From NCBI RefSeq assembly GCF_000195915.1, contig NC_002578.1, positions 899,644 through 963,643 on the forward strand: a DNA stretch of 64,000 bases. The letters run 5' to 3'. Shown here one piece after another: positions 56,908 to 64,000 of the stretch. The notes under the pieces were generated by a model. The model saw nothing but the letters and a program-made list of their open reading frames with translations. It made no database searches and was not told the DNA's origin. The translations under genes were made by a program, and so were the position numbers. Positions within the stretch are counted from its first letter, which is position 1, and every line of letters starts with the position of its first letter. Source of the stretch: Thermoplasma acidophilum DSM 1728. Its GTDB lineage: Archaea > Thermoplasmatota > Thermoplasmata > Thermoplasmatales > Thermoplasmataceae.

Positions 56908-58092
56908 TCACAGCATGGTGGAAAGCTGCTTGAGCAGCTCCCTTGTCATTATTGGCTTCGGCGCATTTTCGATATCACGCGAACCACCGTTCCACACAAA
57001 GCGGTAGCTATTCTTCACCTTGCCGAACGGCCCATTCGCATATGTGTTCACAACGGCCATATCGACCTTATTGTTGAAATGCGACATGACGTCCTCATCG
57101 ATGTCGTCGGTGAGGCGGAATGCAATAAGCCTGCCGTTGAATTTTCCTCTTATTTTGTATATGATCTTTTCCCTTGGATTCAGTGTGATCCTCAATGGCT
57201 GGTCGCTGCTGTATTTCTTCTGTGATCTCTCTGCTACTTTAAAGTCCGGAAGTGCGGCATTCACTATTACAGCGTCATATCCCTCTTCGATCTCATCCAT
57301 CGTTTTCTTTTCAAAATCATCGATCGTATGGGCCTCTACGTATTTCACATAACCTGGAAGATCGAACTGGGTGTTTCCAAGATATGTGATGGAGGACGCA
57401 CCCATCCTGTAGGCGTTCCTGGCAAGCCATACGCCTGTAAAGCCGCTTCCCGCGTTCGTTATGCTGCGAACTGGATCTATGGGTTCTTCGCCGCGTCCTG
57501 AAATTATGAGTATTTTCTTACCAGCAAGATCCTTGTGAACGGAACGGCAAACGCCATCCAAAATGGCCCCATTGCCATTTAACTTCGCTTTCTCATCATC
57601 GTATATAGGATCAACAAAGTTGACACCAAGTGATCTCAATTTTTCTATGTTGGCTAGATTTATGGGATTCTCCATCATGCTTCTGTGCATAGCTGGAGCC
57701 ACAACCGTTTTAACACCATGGCCGAAAGCAAATGAGAAGAAGAGCGAGGGAACGCTGTCCGTTATTCCATTTGCCATCTTGCCCAGCGTGTTGTACGATG
57801 CTGGCGCTATGAGCAGTATCTTTTTTTCTCTATTCTCCGTGAAAAGCGATATATGTTCAATGCGTCCCGTTATCTCTGTGACCACATCCCTCTCTGATGC
57901 CCACCTCATGACCTCCGGGCTGACCATTGCCGCTGAGCTCTGACTCATACCAACTATGACATCTGCGCCTTCCCGCCTAAGATCCCTTACCAGATCCGGA
58001 ATTCTGTATATGGATATGCTTCCGGATGTGGCAACTATGACGGTATACCCCTCGAGCATCCTGGAGTACGAATTTTCATCATAGGGCAACAT
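56908..58092 (-). CDS. coaBC: Bifunctional phosphopantothenoylcysteine synthetase/decarboxylase (CoaBC)
   Basis: This 394-residue fusion has an N-terminal flavin-dependent CoaC decarboxylase part (about 1-185: ATSGSISIYRIPD, EHISLF with the catalytic His, PASYNTLGKMANGITDSV) and a C-terminal CoaB part (ISGRGEEPIDPVRSITNAGS at about 197, KVAERS, and the Rossmann core). The bacterial PAMNxxM loop reads APAMHRSMMENP here, with His for Asn, a variant I associate with archaeal Dfp proteins. It makes 4'-phosphopantetheine in two steps for coenzyme A. Confidence 0.92.
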   Translation of the reverse strand: MLPYDENSYSRMLEGYTVIVATSGSISIYRIPDLVRDLRREGADVIVGMSQSSAAMVSPEVMRWASERDVVTEITGRIEHISLFTENREKKILLIAPASYNTLGKMANGITDSVPSLFFSFAFGHGVKTVVAPAMHRSMMENPINLANIEKLRSLGVNFVDPIYDDEKAKLNGNGAILDGVCRSVHKDLAGKKILIISGRGEEPIDPVRSITNAGSGFTGVWLARNAYRMGASSITYLGNTQFDLPGYVKYVEAHTIDDFEKKTMDEIEEGYDAVIVNAALPDFKVAERSQKKYSSDQPLRITLNPREKIIYKIRGKFNGRLIAFRLTDDIDEDVMSHFNNKVDMAVVNTYANGPFGKVKNSYRFVWNGGSRDIENAPKPIMTRELLKQLSTML

Positions 58093-58287
58093 ACATGTAC
58101 ATCATATGATTGTAGAAATACTATTGTGAAGCTTTAAATTTCCAATCTATTTCTTCAAATTTTTGTATAATAATTTTAATTTCATCTATATTATAATTAA
58201 AGATGAAATCATTTAATATTGGCAAATACGTAAAAATTCCATTATGAAAATTGAAAAGGTTTTTAATTAATAATAATATTAGTAGTC

Positions 58288-59004
58288 GTGGAAGCTAATA
58301 ATGGAAAGATGGAGAGGATTCAGGAGATGCTCCGCATGTTTGGGCTCTCTTCCTATGAAGCTCAGGGTTTTGCGGCGCTTGTTTATCATGGTGTGGCGAA
58401 CGCAGACACCATAGCCAGCACTGCCAATATCCCAAGGACGTCTGCCTACAAAGTCATGGAATCGCTGGTCAGGAAGGGGCTTGCAAAGGCCACTGAAGGC
58501 AGGCCAAGGATGTTCAAACCTGCGAAGATGGAGGAGATAAGGGACTATTATGAAGAAAAGCTGCAGCAGCTATTCAGGGATCTAAAGGAACTCGAGGATA
58601 ACGCACCATCCAGAGGCGAACCACAGCTCATCTACACGATAAATGGGTCACAGAAGGTCATGGAGAAGATCGAGGAGATGATAAACCTGACCGAGCATGA
58701 GATAATGATCTCCACACCCAAGATAATAGAGATAAGGAAGCAGATGAAGAAACCCATAGAAAATGCCATTAAGAGAGGTGTGAGGGTTGTCTTTGTCATA
58801 CCGCCAAACAAGAGGGTTCCTGCTAACGTGATAGTTTACAGGAGAGACGGACTAATAGCGACGGACATAGTTAGCGACCAGATCAGGGCGCTCATTGCCG
58901 GCCCGGATCTTGAAACATGCGGATACAGCGATAATCCAATGCTCAGCATGCACGTATACCAGTTCATAAACATACTGATAAATAAGCCAGAGATTCAGGG
59001 ATAG
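58288..59004 (+). CDS. TrmB-like transcriptional regulator
   Basis: The product has 238 residues. An N-terminal winged helix (about 8-75: FGLSSYEAQGFAALVYHGVA, IPRTSAYKVMESLVRKGLA) is followed by a short coiled coil (DYYEEKLQQLFRDLKELE) and a PLD-like C-terminal domain (EHEIMISTPKIIEIRK to VFVIPPNKRV). TrmB proteins often bind sugars; the ligand here is unknown. The GTG at 58288 is 22-24 bp after TTTTTAATTAATAA, giving a leaderless start; ATG 58309 is an alternative. It heads an operon with endonuclease IV (two bases later). Confidence 0.85.
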   Translation: MEANNGKMERIQEMLRMFGLSSYEAQGFAALVYHGVANADTIASTANIPRTSAYKVMESLVRKGLAKATEGRPRMFKPAKMEEIRDYYEEKLQQLFRDLKELEDNAPSRGEPQLIYTINGSQKVMEKIEEMINLTEHEIMISTPKIIEIRKQMKKPIENAIKRGVRVVFVIPPNKRVPANVIVYRRDGLIATDIVSDQIRALIAGPDLETCGYSDNPMLSMHVYQFINILINKPEIQG

Positions 59005-59006
59005 CC

Positions 59007-59852
59007 TTGATCGATGAAGCTATAAGGTCTATATCGAAGAAATACACTATTGGTGGCCACATATCCGTTGCGGGCGGCCTTCATAATGGTCCGGCAAGAG
59101 CAGCCGTGTTCGGTTTTCCAACATTTCAGTTTTTCTCCAAGAATCAGATGCGCTGGTCATCGCCGCCGCTGAAGGATGATGAAGCAGCGGCCTTCAAATC
59201 CGAGGTTAGAAAATACGGCATAGAAAGCACGATGATCCATGCCTCATATCTTATCAATCTGGCATCAGCAGATCCTGATCTTTACAAGAGATCGATGGAG
59301 GCTTTTCACGACGAGATAGATCGATCCGATAAACTGGGATCTACCTTCCTGACCGTGCATCCGGGATCGAATCCAGACCGTGCCGACGGGATCCGGAGAG
59401 TAAGAGATGCCCTCTCAACGATCGGTGATCATGCCGTAATAATATTGATAGAAAACACCGCGGGGCAGGGAAACGTTATCGGAACAAGGCTTGACGAAGT
59501 TGCAAAGATAATAGATACCTCAGATAAGAAACTCGGAGTCTGCATAGATACATGCCATGCATGGGCATCAGGCTATGATCTCAGAGATTCGCTTGAAAAA
59601 TTCATAGAATCGCTTGATTATACCATAGGCCTGGACAGGATCTTCGCATTTCACCTAAACGATGCAAAGCGAGAGATGGGCAGCAGGATAGATCGCCACG
59701 AACTCATCGGGAAGGGAACTATAGATGGCGGTTTGATAAACCTCATAAGAGATGATCGGCTAAGGGCAAAGCCGAAGATCATGGAAACACCATTCGGCGA
59801 GGCAAGATTCGAAGATAACCTCAGGTACATGAGTTCGAAGATCGGTGAATAG
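59007..59852 (+). CDS. nfo: Endonuclease IV (AP endonuclease)
   Basis: This 281-residue TIM-barrel enzyme has the three-zinc site spread over GGHISVAGGL, MIHASYLINLA, LTVHPGSN, ILIENTAGQGN, VCIDTCHAWASGYD and FHLNDAKREMG. It cuts DNA at abasic sites. The start is TTG 59007, two bases after the TrmB-like stop. The DUF1015 gene begins at the base after its stop, so the three are one operon. Confidence 0.95.
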   Translation: MIDEAIRSISKKYTIGGHISVAGGLHNGPARAAVFGFPTFQFFSKNQMRWSSPPLKDDEAAAFKSEVRKYGIESTMIHASYLINLASADPDLYKRSMEAFHDEIDRSDKLGSTFLTVHPGSNPDRADGIRRVRDALSTIGDHAVIILIENTAGQGNVIGTRLDEVAKIIDTSDKKLGVCIDTCHAWASGYDLRDSLEKFIESLDYTIGLDRIFAFHLNDAKREMGSRIDRHELIGKGTIDGGLINLIRDDRLRAKPKIMETPFGEARFEDNLRYMSSKIGE

Positions 59853-61010
59853 TTGGAAGTCAAACCCTTTAGACCACTGATATACAGGAAAGAGATAGAT
59901 GGTATGATCTCTCCTCCGTTCGACGCCATAACGCCAAAGCAGGAGATAGAATTGAAGAGGAATCCATATAACATAACCTACCTGACGCTGCCGAAGGGCA
60001 GAGACGGCGTCTCGCATGCCAGGATGATAATGGAGAACTGGATCGAAAACGGTGTTCTTCTAAGGGCTGAGAGGGACTGCATCATAGTGCTCAAACAGAT
60101 CTTTTCTGCGAACAGCAGGAGGATCACAAGGTACGGCATAATCGCCAGAGTGCGCGTATTCCCGGAAAATGGCGATGTTATACCGCATGAGAGGACTTTT
60201 GACGAGTTTGTCAGGGATAGAGAGATACTCATGGAAGGGATAGGAAGCCAGCTTGAACCAATATTCTTAGTTACACTGAAGAATGAGCTGCCCCAGTATC
60301 TGAAAATTATAACTGAGAACATGAAGGAGGATAATCGATACTTTGGGCCGGAAAATGTTGAGAATTATGTTTACTACATATATGACCATAAGGAGATCCA
60401 GAAGATATCCAACATCCTCAGGAACGATATAGCGATAGTAGCAGACGGCCATCACCGGCTGCAGGCAACAAAGAACATTGCATCAAGGCAATCTGGGCTA
60501 GCAAGAGAATTCTGGAGCTACGCCATGTCTTATGTGACCTCTATACACGATGAGGGCGTCCTCATAGGTGGAGTCCACAGGGTCATATCGAGCAGATTCA
60601 GATTTGACGCGGATAGGGCCTCAAAGTACTTCTACGTGGACCAGTGCGATACGATAGCTGGAAACGATCCCGTGATATACGATGGCCGCTTCTACTGCAT
60701 CAGGCCTCGTGAAAATGTATACGACAACATCATCGATAGCCTCAATGATTTCCTCTTCTCAAAGACCATCGGAATGTCGACCATTGATCTGGAAAGGGAT
60801 GTTATATATACGCATGATTACGCTGAGGTGGTTAACCTGGTTAATTCGGGTAGCTTCTCCTTCGGGGTAATAATGCCAGACTGGGACAAGGCCCATCTAG
60901 TAGAGCTACTGCTCACGAGAAAGATACTACCGCAGAAATCCACATATTTCTATCCGAAAATTCCTTCTGGCATCTCTATAGACAGCATCTCCGAATTCAT
61001 CGTTACTTGA
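59853..61010 (+). CDS. DUF1015-family protein
   Basis: The product has 385 residues with the family features EVKPFRPLIYRKEIDGMISPPFDAIT at the N-terminus and VADGHHRLQATKNIA at about residue 204, a likely active or binding site with two His. The family is widespread and uncharacterised; it has been called a putative kinase-like or redox protein without proof. The start is TTG 59853, directly after the endonuclease IV stop. A repair- or sugar-linked role from the operon is only an inference. Confidence 0.8.
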   Translation: MEVKPFRPLIYRKEIDGMISPPFDAITPKQEIELKRNPYNITYLTLPKGRDGVSHARMIMENWIENGVLLRAERDCIIVLKQIFSANSRRITRYGIIARVRVFPENGDVIPHERTFDEFVRDREILMEGIGSQLEPIFLVTLKNELPQYLKIITENMKEDNRYFGPENVENYVYYIYDHKEIQKISNILRNDIAIVADGHHRLQATKNIASRQSGLAREFWSYAMSYVTSIHDEGVLIGGVHRVISSRFRFDADRASKYFYVDQCDTIAGNDPVIYDGRFYCIRPRENVYDNIIDSLNDFLFSKTIGMSTIDLERDVIYTHDYAEVVNLVNSGSFSFGVIMPDWDKAHLVELLLTRKILPQKSTYFYPKIPSGISIDSISEFIVT

Positions 61011-61214
61011 ACAGCCCTATTTCAAAATGTGAAGAAATCAAACGCATGTTTTATTGCCATGACAAATCTTCAATCACAATACGTGCTTTTCCTGCTTACA
61101 TTTTGATGGCAAACCGATAATAGAAATCTTTTTGTGGATCTGAACTATTTAGCTCCAACGCGCTGAGACAGTCAGGGATATTAAGGTCTGATGCGGTCTC
61201 AGTTCCTGATCTAT

Positions 61215-61287
61215 GCCACTGTAGCTCAGTAGGTAGAGCAGCTGATTCGTAATCAGCAGGTCGGGGGATCGATGCCCTCCAGTGGCT
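61215..61287 (+). tRNA. tRNA-Thr (anticodon CGU)
   Basis: The cloverleaf is complete in 73 bases with no intron. The acceptor GCCACTG pairs with CAGTGGC (61280-61286), with T as the discriminator base. The D arm is GCTC-AGTAGGTA-GAGC, the anticodon arm is GCTGA-TTCGTAA-TCAGC with CGT at positions 34-36, the variable loop is AGGTC, and the T arm is GGGGG-ATCGATG-CCCTC. CCA is not encoded. A TATA-like stretch GATATTAAG (about 61176-61184) lies about 35 bp upstream. Confidence 0.95.
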
Positions 61288-61612
61288 CTTCTACAAAACA
61301 TTGATCCTTTGACACATCAAGCAAATTTTTATGTACTGGAAACTCCCAATTACCTGTAAGTTGATAGTGTCACAAAGTTTGTATATGCATAATCTGCGAA
61401 GACCAAGGGAGAAATTTCATGAAAAAGAAGCATGTATCTTCTGGATGGGAAAACGAGGCCATATTGCATAGAATATCCAATTAAGAATACAAAGGAAGTT
61501 GTGGATCTGCCACTAAGGACATCATACAAATCCTAAAAAATAGGATATTCCATCAAACCGCATTATAAATATCCAAAAATCTCGATCACACAGAGATAAC
61601 GATATATGAAGC
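61288..61612 (+). other. 325-bp gap with a mini-ORF, a hairpin and the decarboxylase promoter
   Basis: A plus-strand ORF of 34 codons (ATG 61432 to TAA 61534-61536) has an ordinary composition (MYLLDGKTRPYCIEYP...) but no promoter or SD. It ends inside a perfect hairpin ATCCTA-AAAAA-TAGGAT (61530-61546), which may end transcription. A TATA box (TTATAAATA, 61563-61571) lies about 45 bp before ATG 61613, predicting a leader of about 20 bases. Nothing else is clear. Confidence 0.35.
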
Positions 61613-62893
61613 ATGAATAGAATTCTGTCGATAAGAAACGGTTTAAAAACATTAAATAATTGCGGCAGCTATCTTTTGGATACAGCCGGAATGGAACATT
61701 CCGTATCCTGGATAAGTTCAAATTCAGATGAACTTATATTACGATCATGGATATCATCTCGTATGGATATTGCAGAGCTTCACAGGGCAGGAGATGATAT
61801 CAAGGAAATGATGAAAAGCGAAGGTTATTACTCTGAACCCAGCAAATATGAAGCAGAATTATCGGACGGAAATATTACTTTTGCATATTCATATCCAATA
61901 AAGGCCTTCGAAAAATTTCTCGGTTATTATGATAGGGAGAACAGAATTGCGTTTAACCCATCCATATCCATGCGCACGGACTTTTCATTCTGCCTGGCTG
62001 CATGCAGATACAGAAAAAACGGTAAAACAGACACCGTTGTGCTGGATGGATATGCTGATAATAAGTACTACAAAAAGGCGAAATTTGCTTTAGATAAATT
62101 CCGCAGCGAATATTCAATAAATGGCTCCTTCGACTTTTATATAAAGAGATACAGAAGATACCAAAAAGCCAAGGGCCTGAGCGAATCTTCGGCCGTCGCA
62201 GCAGCTGTTTCCAGAGCCCTGATATCGAATGTATTTGGCGATGATGCGGCGAAAGACGATATATTTGTCTCCAGATATGCAAGGTTGGTATCCGGATCTG
62301 GAACACGGGCAGCACACGACGGAATATCCATGTGGCTCTCATATCCTGGTATGGATTCTAGAGATTGCGTTGCTTTCAAAGTGGGTAAAAGCAATGAAAA
62401 CCTTAATTATGGGGTTTTTCCGAAATATAGCGATGTTGCGACGGACAACGCGCACAGCATAGCTGTAAATTCAGTTTTCTACGGTACGTGGGTAAGTGAA
62501 AAGTTCAGCAATGTTAAGAGGCTGATTTCGGATCATTTTGACATCAACGATCTGCTGAAAATCGGCGAAAACGACATGCTAAGACTAAATTCGATTCTGA
62601 TGTCAGGTGGTCTCATAATTCAAACTCCTGACAGCCTCAGAATACTGAAGGAAATACTTAAATTTAAATCAAAGAATGAAGGGTTTTATTTCACTGCGGA
62701 TACCGGCCCATCAATTGCCATTTTCTCATTCGATAGATCGCTGATCGACGAGTTCAGAGAAAATGTGAATGACGAATACATAGAGGGGAGCTACGACTTT
62801 AAGGGATACAATAATAGGATGAGAGATTTCATCAGGGAGGCCCAGGAATATTTCACGCAAACACCTGGTGAAGACGAAGAGGATCGCCTGTGA
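61613..62893 (+). CDS. Mevalonate-3,5-bisphosphate decarboxylase (Thermoplasma type)
   Basis: This 426-residue GHMP-fold protein is related to mevalonate diphosphate decarboxylase. It has the phosphate loop KGLSESSAVAAAVSRAL (about residue 182), ARLVSGSGTRAAHDGIS (compare the 'GSGSAxRS' loop) and FTADTGPSIAIF with the catalytic Asp near 363. From memory, T. acidophilum makes isopentenyl phosphate by phosphorylating mevalonate at the 3-OH and then the 5-OH, and this type of protein decarboxylates mevalonate 3,5-bisphosphate. The match of gene order supports this. The two kinases are not in the window. It heads a set with the small ORF and CbiZ. Confidence 0.85.
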   Translation: MNRILSIRNGLKTLNNCGSYLLDTAGMEHSVSWISSNSDELILRSWISSRMDIAELHRAGDDIKEMMKSEGYYSEPSKYEAELSDGNITFAYSYPIKAFEKFLGYYDRENRIAFNPSISMRTDFSFCLAACRYRKNGKTDTVVLDGYADNKYYKKAKFALDKFRSEYSINGSFDFYIKRYRRYQKAKGLSESSAVAAAVSRALISNVFGDDAAKDDIFVSRYARLVSGSGTRAAHDGISMWLSYPGMDSRDCVAFKVGKSNENLNYGVFPKYSDVATDNAHSIAVNSVFYGTWVSEKFSNVKRLISDHFDINDLLKIGENDMLRLNSILMSGGLIIQTPDSLRILKEILKFKSKNEGFYFTADTGPSIAIFSFDRSLIDEFRENVNDEYIEGSYDFKGYNNRMRDFIREAQEYFTQTPGEDEEDRL

Positions 62894-62899
62894 GTAATT

Positions 62900-63082
62900 A
62901 TGGGATCCCTCAACGATTCATCATTGGATCAGCAATTGCAAGATTTTTTATGCGGTAGACGATCGCCTGCGGTGTTATCTTCAGTGTTAGCGATGAAAGG
63001 AATCCACAAAAGGCGAACTGTGAAGCTTGGATTCAAATTAAAAGATCCTGCCGTTTCAGGTGATCTAGAGTATGTCAACTAA
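62900..63082 (+). CDS. 60-residue hypothetical protein between the decarboxylase and cbiZ
   Basis: The ORF starts at ATG 62900, six bases after the decarboxylase stop, and ends at a TAA (63080-63082) that overlaps the CbiZ start by 11 bp. The product has a helical first half (SLNDSSLDQQLQDFLCGRR) and a basic second half (HKRRTVKLGFKLKD). No family is recognised. The tight packing fits an operon gene, but there is no clear SD directly before the ATG, so chance is not excluded. Confidence 0.45.
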   Translation: MGSLNDSSLDQQLQDFLCGRRSPAVLSSVLAMKGIHKRRTVKLGFKLKDPAVSGDLEYVN

Positions 63083-63701
63083 ACCATTTGAGATGAGAGA
63101 AGAGGCTGGCTATTACGTGATCGAATTCCAGCATAAAGCCTGGACAATGAGCTCTGCTCCATTCAATGGAGGCTGCGGCCTCCGATCCACATACATCAAC
63201 AGGCACGTGGACAGCAATTATTCGCATGAAGTCAGAACTGAAGTGGAGAGCTTTTTGAAGAGGCAGAACCTGGCAACTGAGGACACAGTGGTTACATTAA
63301 CGGCAGCCGACGTGTCCAGATACGTTCATGCGTCGAAGCACGTGGAAGGCTGGCATATCGACATCTTCCTTACCGCTGGATTTGACAATGCCATATCTAT
63401 CGGAAACCGTTTTGGAAAACCTGGCACGATAAACATCGCTGTTGTAACTGACATGCCGCTCAGCGAAGCCGCCATGGTCAATATGATGCAGTCCATGGTA
63501 GAAGCGAAGTCCCAGTTTATGAACGACTACTGCATAAAGGATATCAGAACAGGAAAACCTGCTCCTGGAACGTCAACGGATACCGTATCCCTTTTCGTCG
63601 TCAATAGCGAGGGAAACATCGATTATGCCGGCAGATTGACTGAGGCTGGATATTACACTTCCATGATGGTTTACAATGCTCTAGCGCTATCCTACAGGTG
63701 A
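63072..63701 (+). CDS. cbiZ: Adenosylcobinamide amidohydrolase (CbiZ)
   Basis: This 209-residue CbiZ-domain protein has SSAPFNGGCGLRSTYINRHVD near the start, LTAADVSRYVHASK in the middle and the family signature APGTSTDTVSLFVV at about residue 163. CbiZ removes the side chain from adenosylcobinamide so that archaea can salvage incomplete corrinoids. The SD AGGTGA (63059-63064) is seven to eight bases before ATG 63072, as expected for a gene inside an operon. It overlaps the 60-residue ORF by 11 bp. Confidence 0.8.
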   Translation: MSTKPFEMREEAGYYVIEFQHKAWTMSSAPFNGGCGLRSTYINRHVDSNYSHEVRTEVESFLKRQNLATEDTVVTLTAADVSRYVHASKHVEGWHIDIFLTAGFDNAISIGNRFGKPGTINIAVVTDMPLSEAAMVNMMQSMVEAKSQFMNDYCIKDIRTGKPAPGTSTDTVSLFVVNSEGNIDYAGRLTEAGYYTSMMVYNALALSYR

Positions 63702-63708
63702 GCCACTC

Positions 63709-63866
63709 CTATGTCGAGGCGTCGGATCTTCTTCCTGATTCATAGACCGACTTCTGCCTGTACGGATATATACCGGACTAGTCCGAAATAGCAATCTCTA
63801 CAGGCGTAAGTTCGGACCGCACCAGCCCCATTCTACTCCAATATACGTTAAATGACCACGAACTTC
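63709..63866 (-). pseudogene. Decayed 3' end of an IS200/IS605-type tnpB
   Basis: On the minus strand one frame shows EVRGHLTYIGVEWGW, a worn version of the TnpB 'ECGxxxDRDxNAAxN' end. After a frameshift, another frame reads GLVRSELTPVEIAIS, an in-frame TAG, and then QKSVYESGRRSDAST with a final TAG. The 'vRSELTPVE ... VxESG' order is typical of archaeal TnpB tails. Two frame changes or stops in about 50 codons mean it is not functional. The rest of the window (63867-64000) is AT-rich with no other signal I can name. The match is by eye. Confidence 0.45.
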
Positions 63867-64000
63867 TCTATCAGGGAAGTCCGTGCATCTCATCGCTGAA
63901 GATCGACGTTTTGCTGCTTCCCTCAAACCCCTAACTTTCTTATAAGTAAAGGATGACTCATTAAATATACATTTAAATAAGATGCATTAATCGTTTATTT

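Overview
The window looks like the chromosome of a thermoacidophilic euryarchaeon of the order Thermoplasmatales. I recognise it as very probably Thermoplasma acidophilum: the AAA+ protein at 6751-8988 is the VAT (Cdc48/p97-type) ATPase of that species, and the order of enolase, PPDK, the PfkB kinase, thioredoxin, small Hsp and the mevalonate-3,5-bisphosphate decarboxylase fits what I remember of that genome. This identification is from memory and was not checked by a search. Independent support is the archaeal form of the housekeeping genes (AlaRS, IleRS, diphthine synthase, RNase P Pop5, TrmI, Lhr helicase). The promoters also fit: TATA boxes repeatedly sit 22-28 bp before the start codon, which means leaderless mRNAs, whereas genes inside operons carry Shine-Dalgarno (SD) sequences.

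Layout. 1-6300: 3' end of a Trm5-like tRNA methyltransferase, a 24-residue acidic mini-ORF, a NADH oxidase/CoA-disulfide-reductase-like flavoprotein in an operon with an Lhr helicase, and a site-2-protease homologue that has lost its zinc histidines. 6301-18609: VAT, a zinc alcohol dehydrogenase, a short DtxR-like regulator with a candidate operator, an E1-like ThiF protein, a HAD phosphatase, a GAF/free-Met-sulfoxide-reductase-like protein, AlaRS, a PRC-barrel protein, a pilin-like protein and TrmI. 18667-31537: transport and cell-surface region with an APC permease, a sedoheptulose-7-phosphate isomerase-like protein, an ABC exporter with a membrane-anchored partner, a 2-hydroxyacid dehydrogenase, two divergent GT-A-type proteins (one fused to GtrA), HtpX, and two tandem GT-C-like membrane proteins. 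31594-38777: small Hsp, an ADCK/UbiB-type kinase with thioredoxin, a compact Pop5, PadR with a drug-type ABC exporter, and a radical SAM protein translationally coupled to an IdeR/DtxR regulator. 39004-45017: processive GT2, a second pilin-like protein, LysE, Usp, a second APC permease and ribose-5-phosphate isomerase. 45025-55301: IleRS, PfkB kinase, gamma carbonic anhydrase, enolase overlapping diphthine synthase, a Rieske protein, a PPC/DUF296 protein and PPDK. 55413-63866: alpha/beta hydrolase, CoaBC with a nitrilase-family protein, TrmB-like regulator with endonuclease IV and a DUF1015 protein, tRNA-Thr(CGU), the mevalonate-3,5-bisphosphate decarboxylase, a 60-residue ORF, CbiZ, and a decayed tnpB tail.

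Functional themes are protein quality control (VAT, HtpX, Hsp20, thioredoxin), lower glycolysis/gluconeogenesis (enolase, PPDK), pentose phosphates (RpiA, GmhA-like), metal sensing (two DtxR-family proteins) and surface glycan or S-layer-like assembly. No CRISPR array, rRNA or intact insertion sequence is visible. Two short stretches (about 34354-34431 and 63709-63866, minus strand) resemble decayed IS200/IS605 tnpB ends. No obviously novel multi-gene defence or mobile system is present. The most unusual items are the zinc-less site-2-protease homologue, the acidic mini-ORF, the DxD-less GT/GtrA pair, the ligand-less short DtxR protein, the radical SAM-IdeR coupling, and the mevalonate decarboxylase operon with its unknown small ORF.
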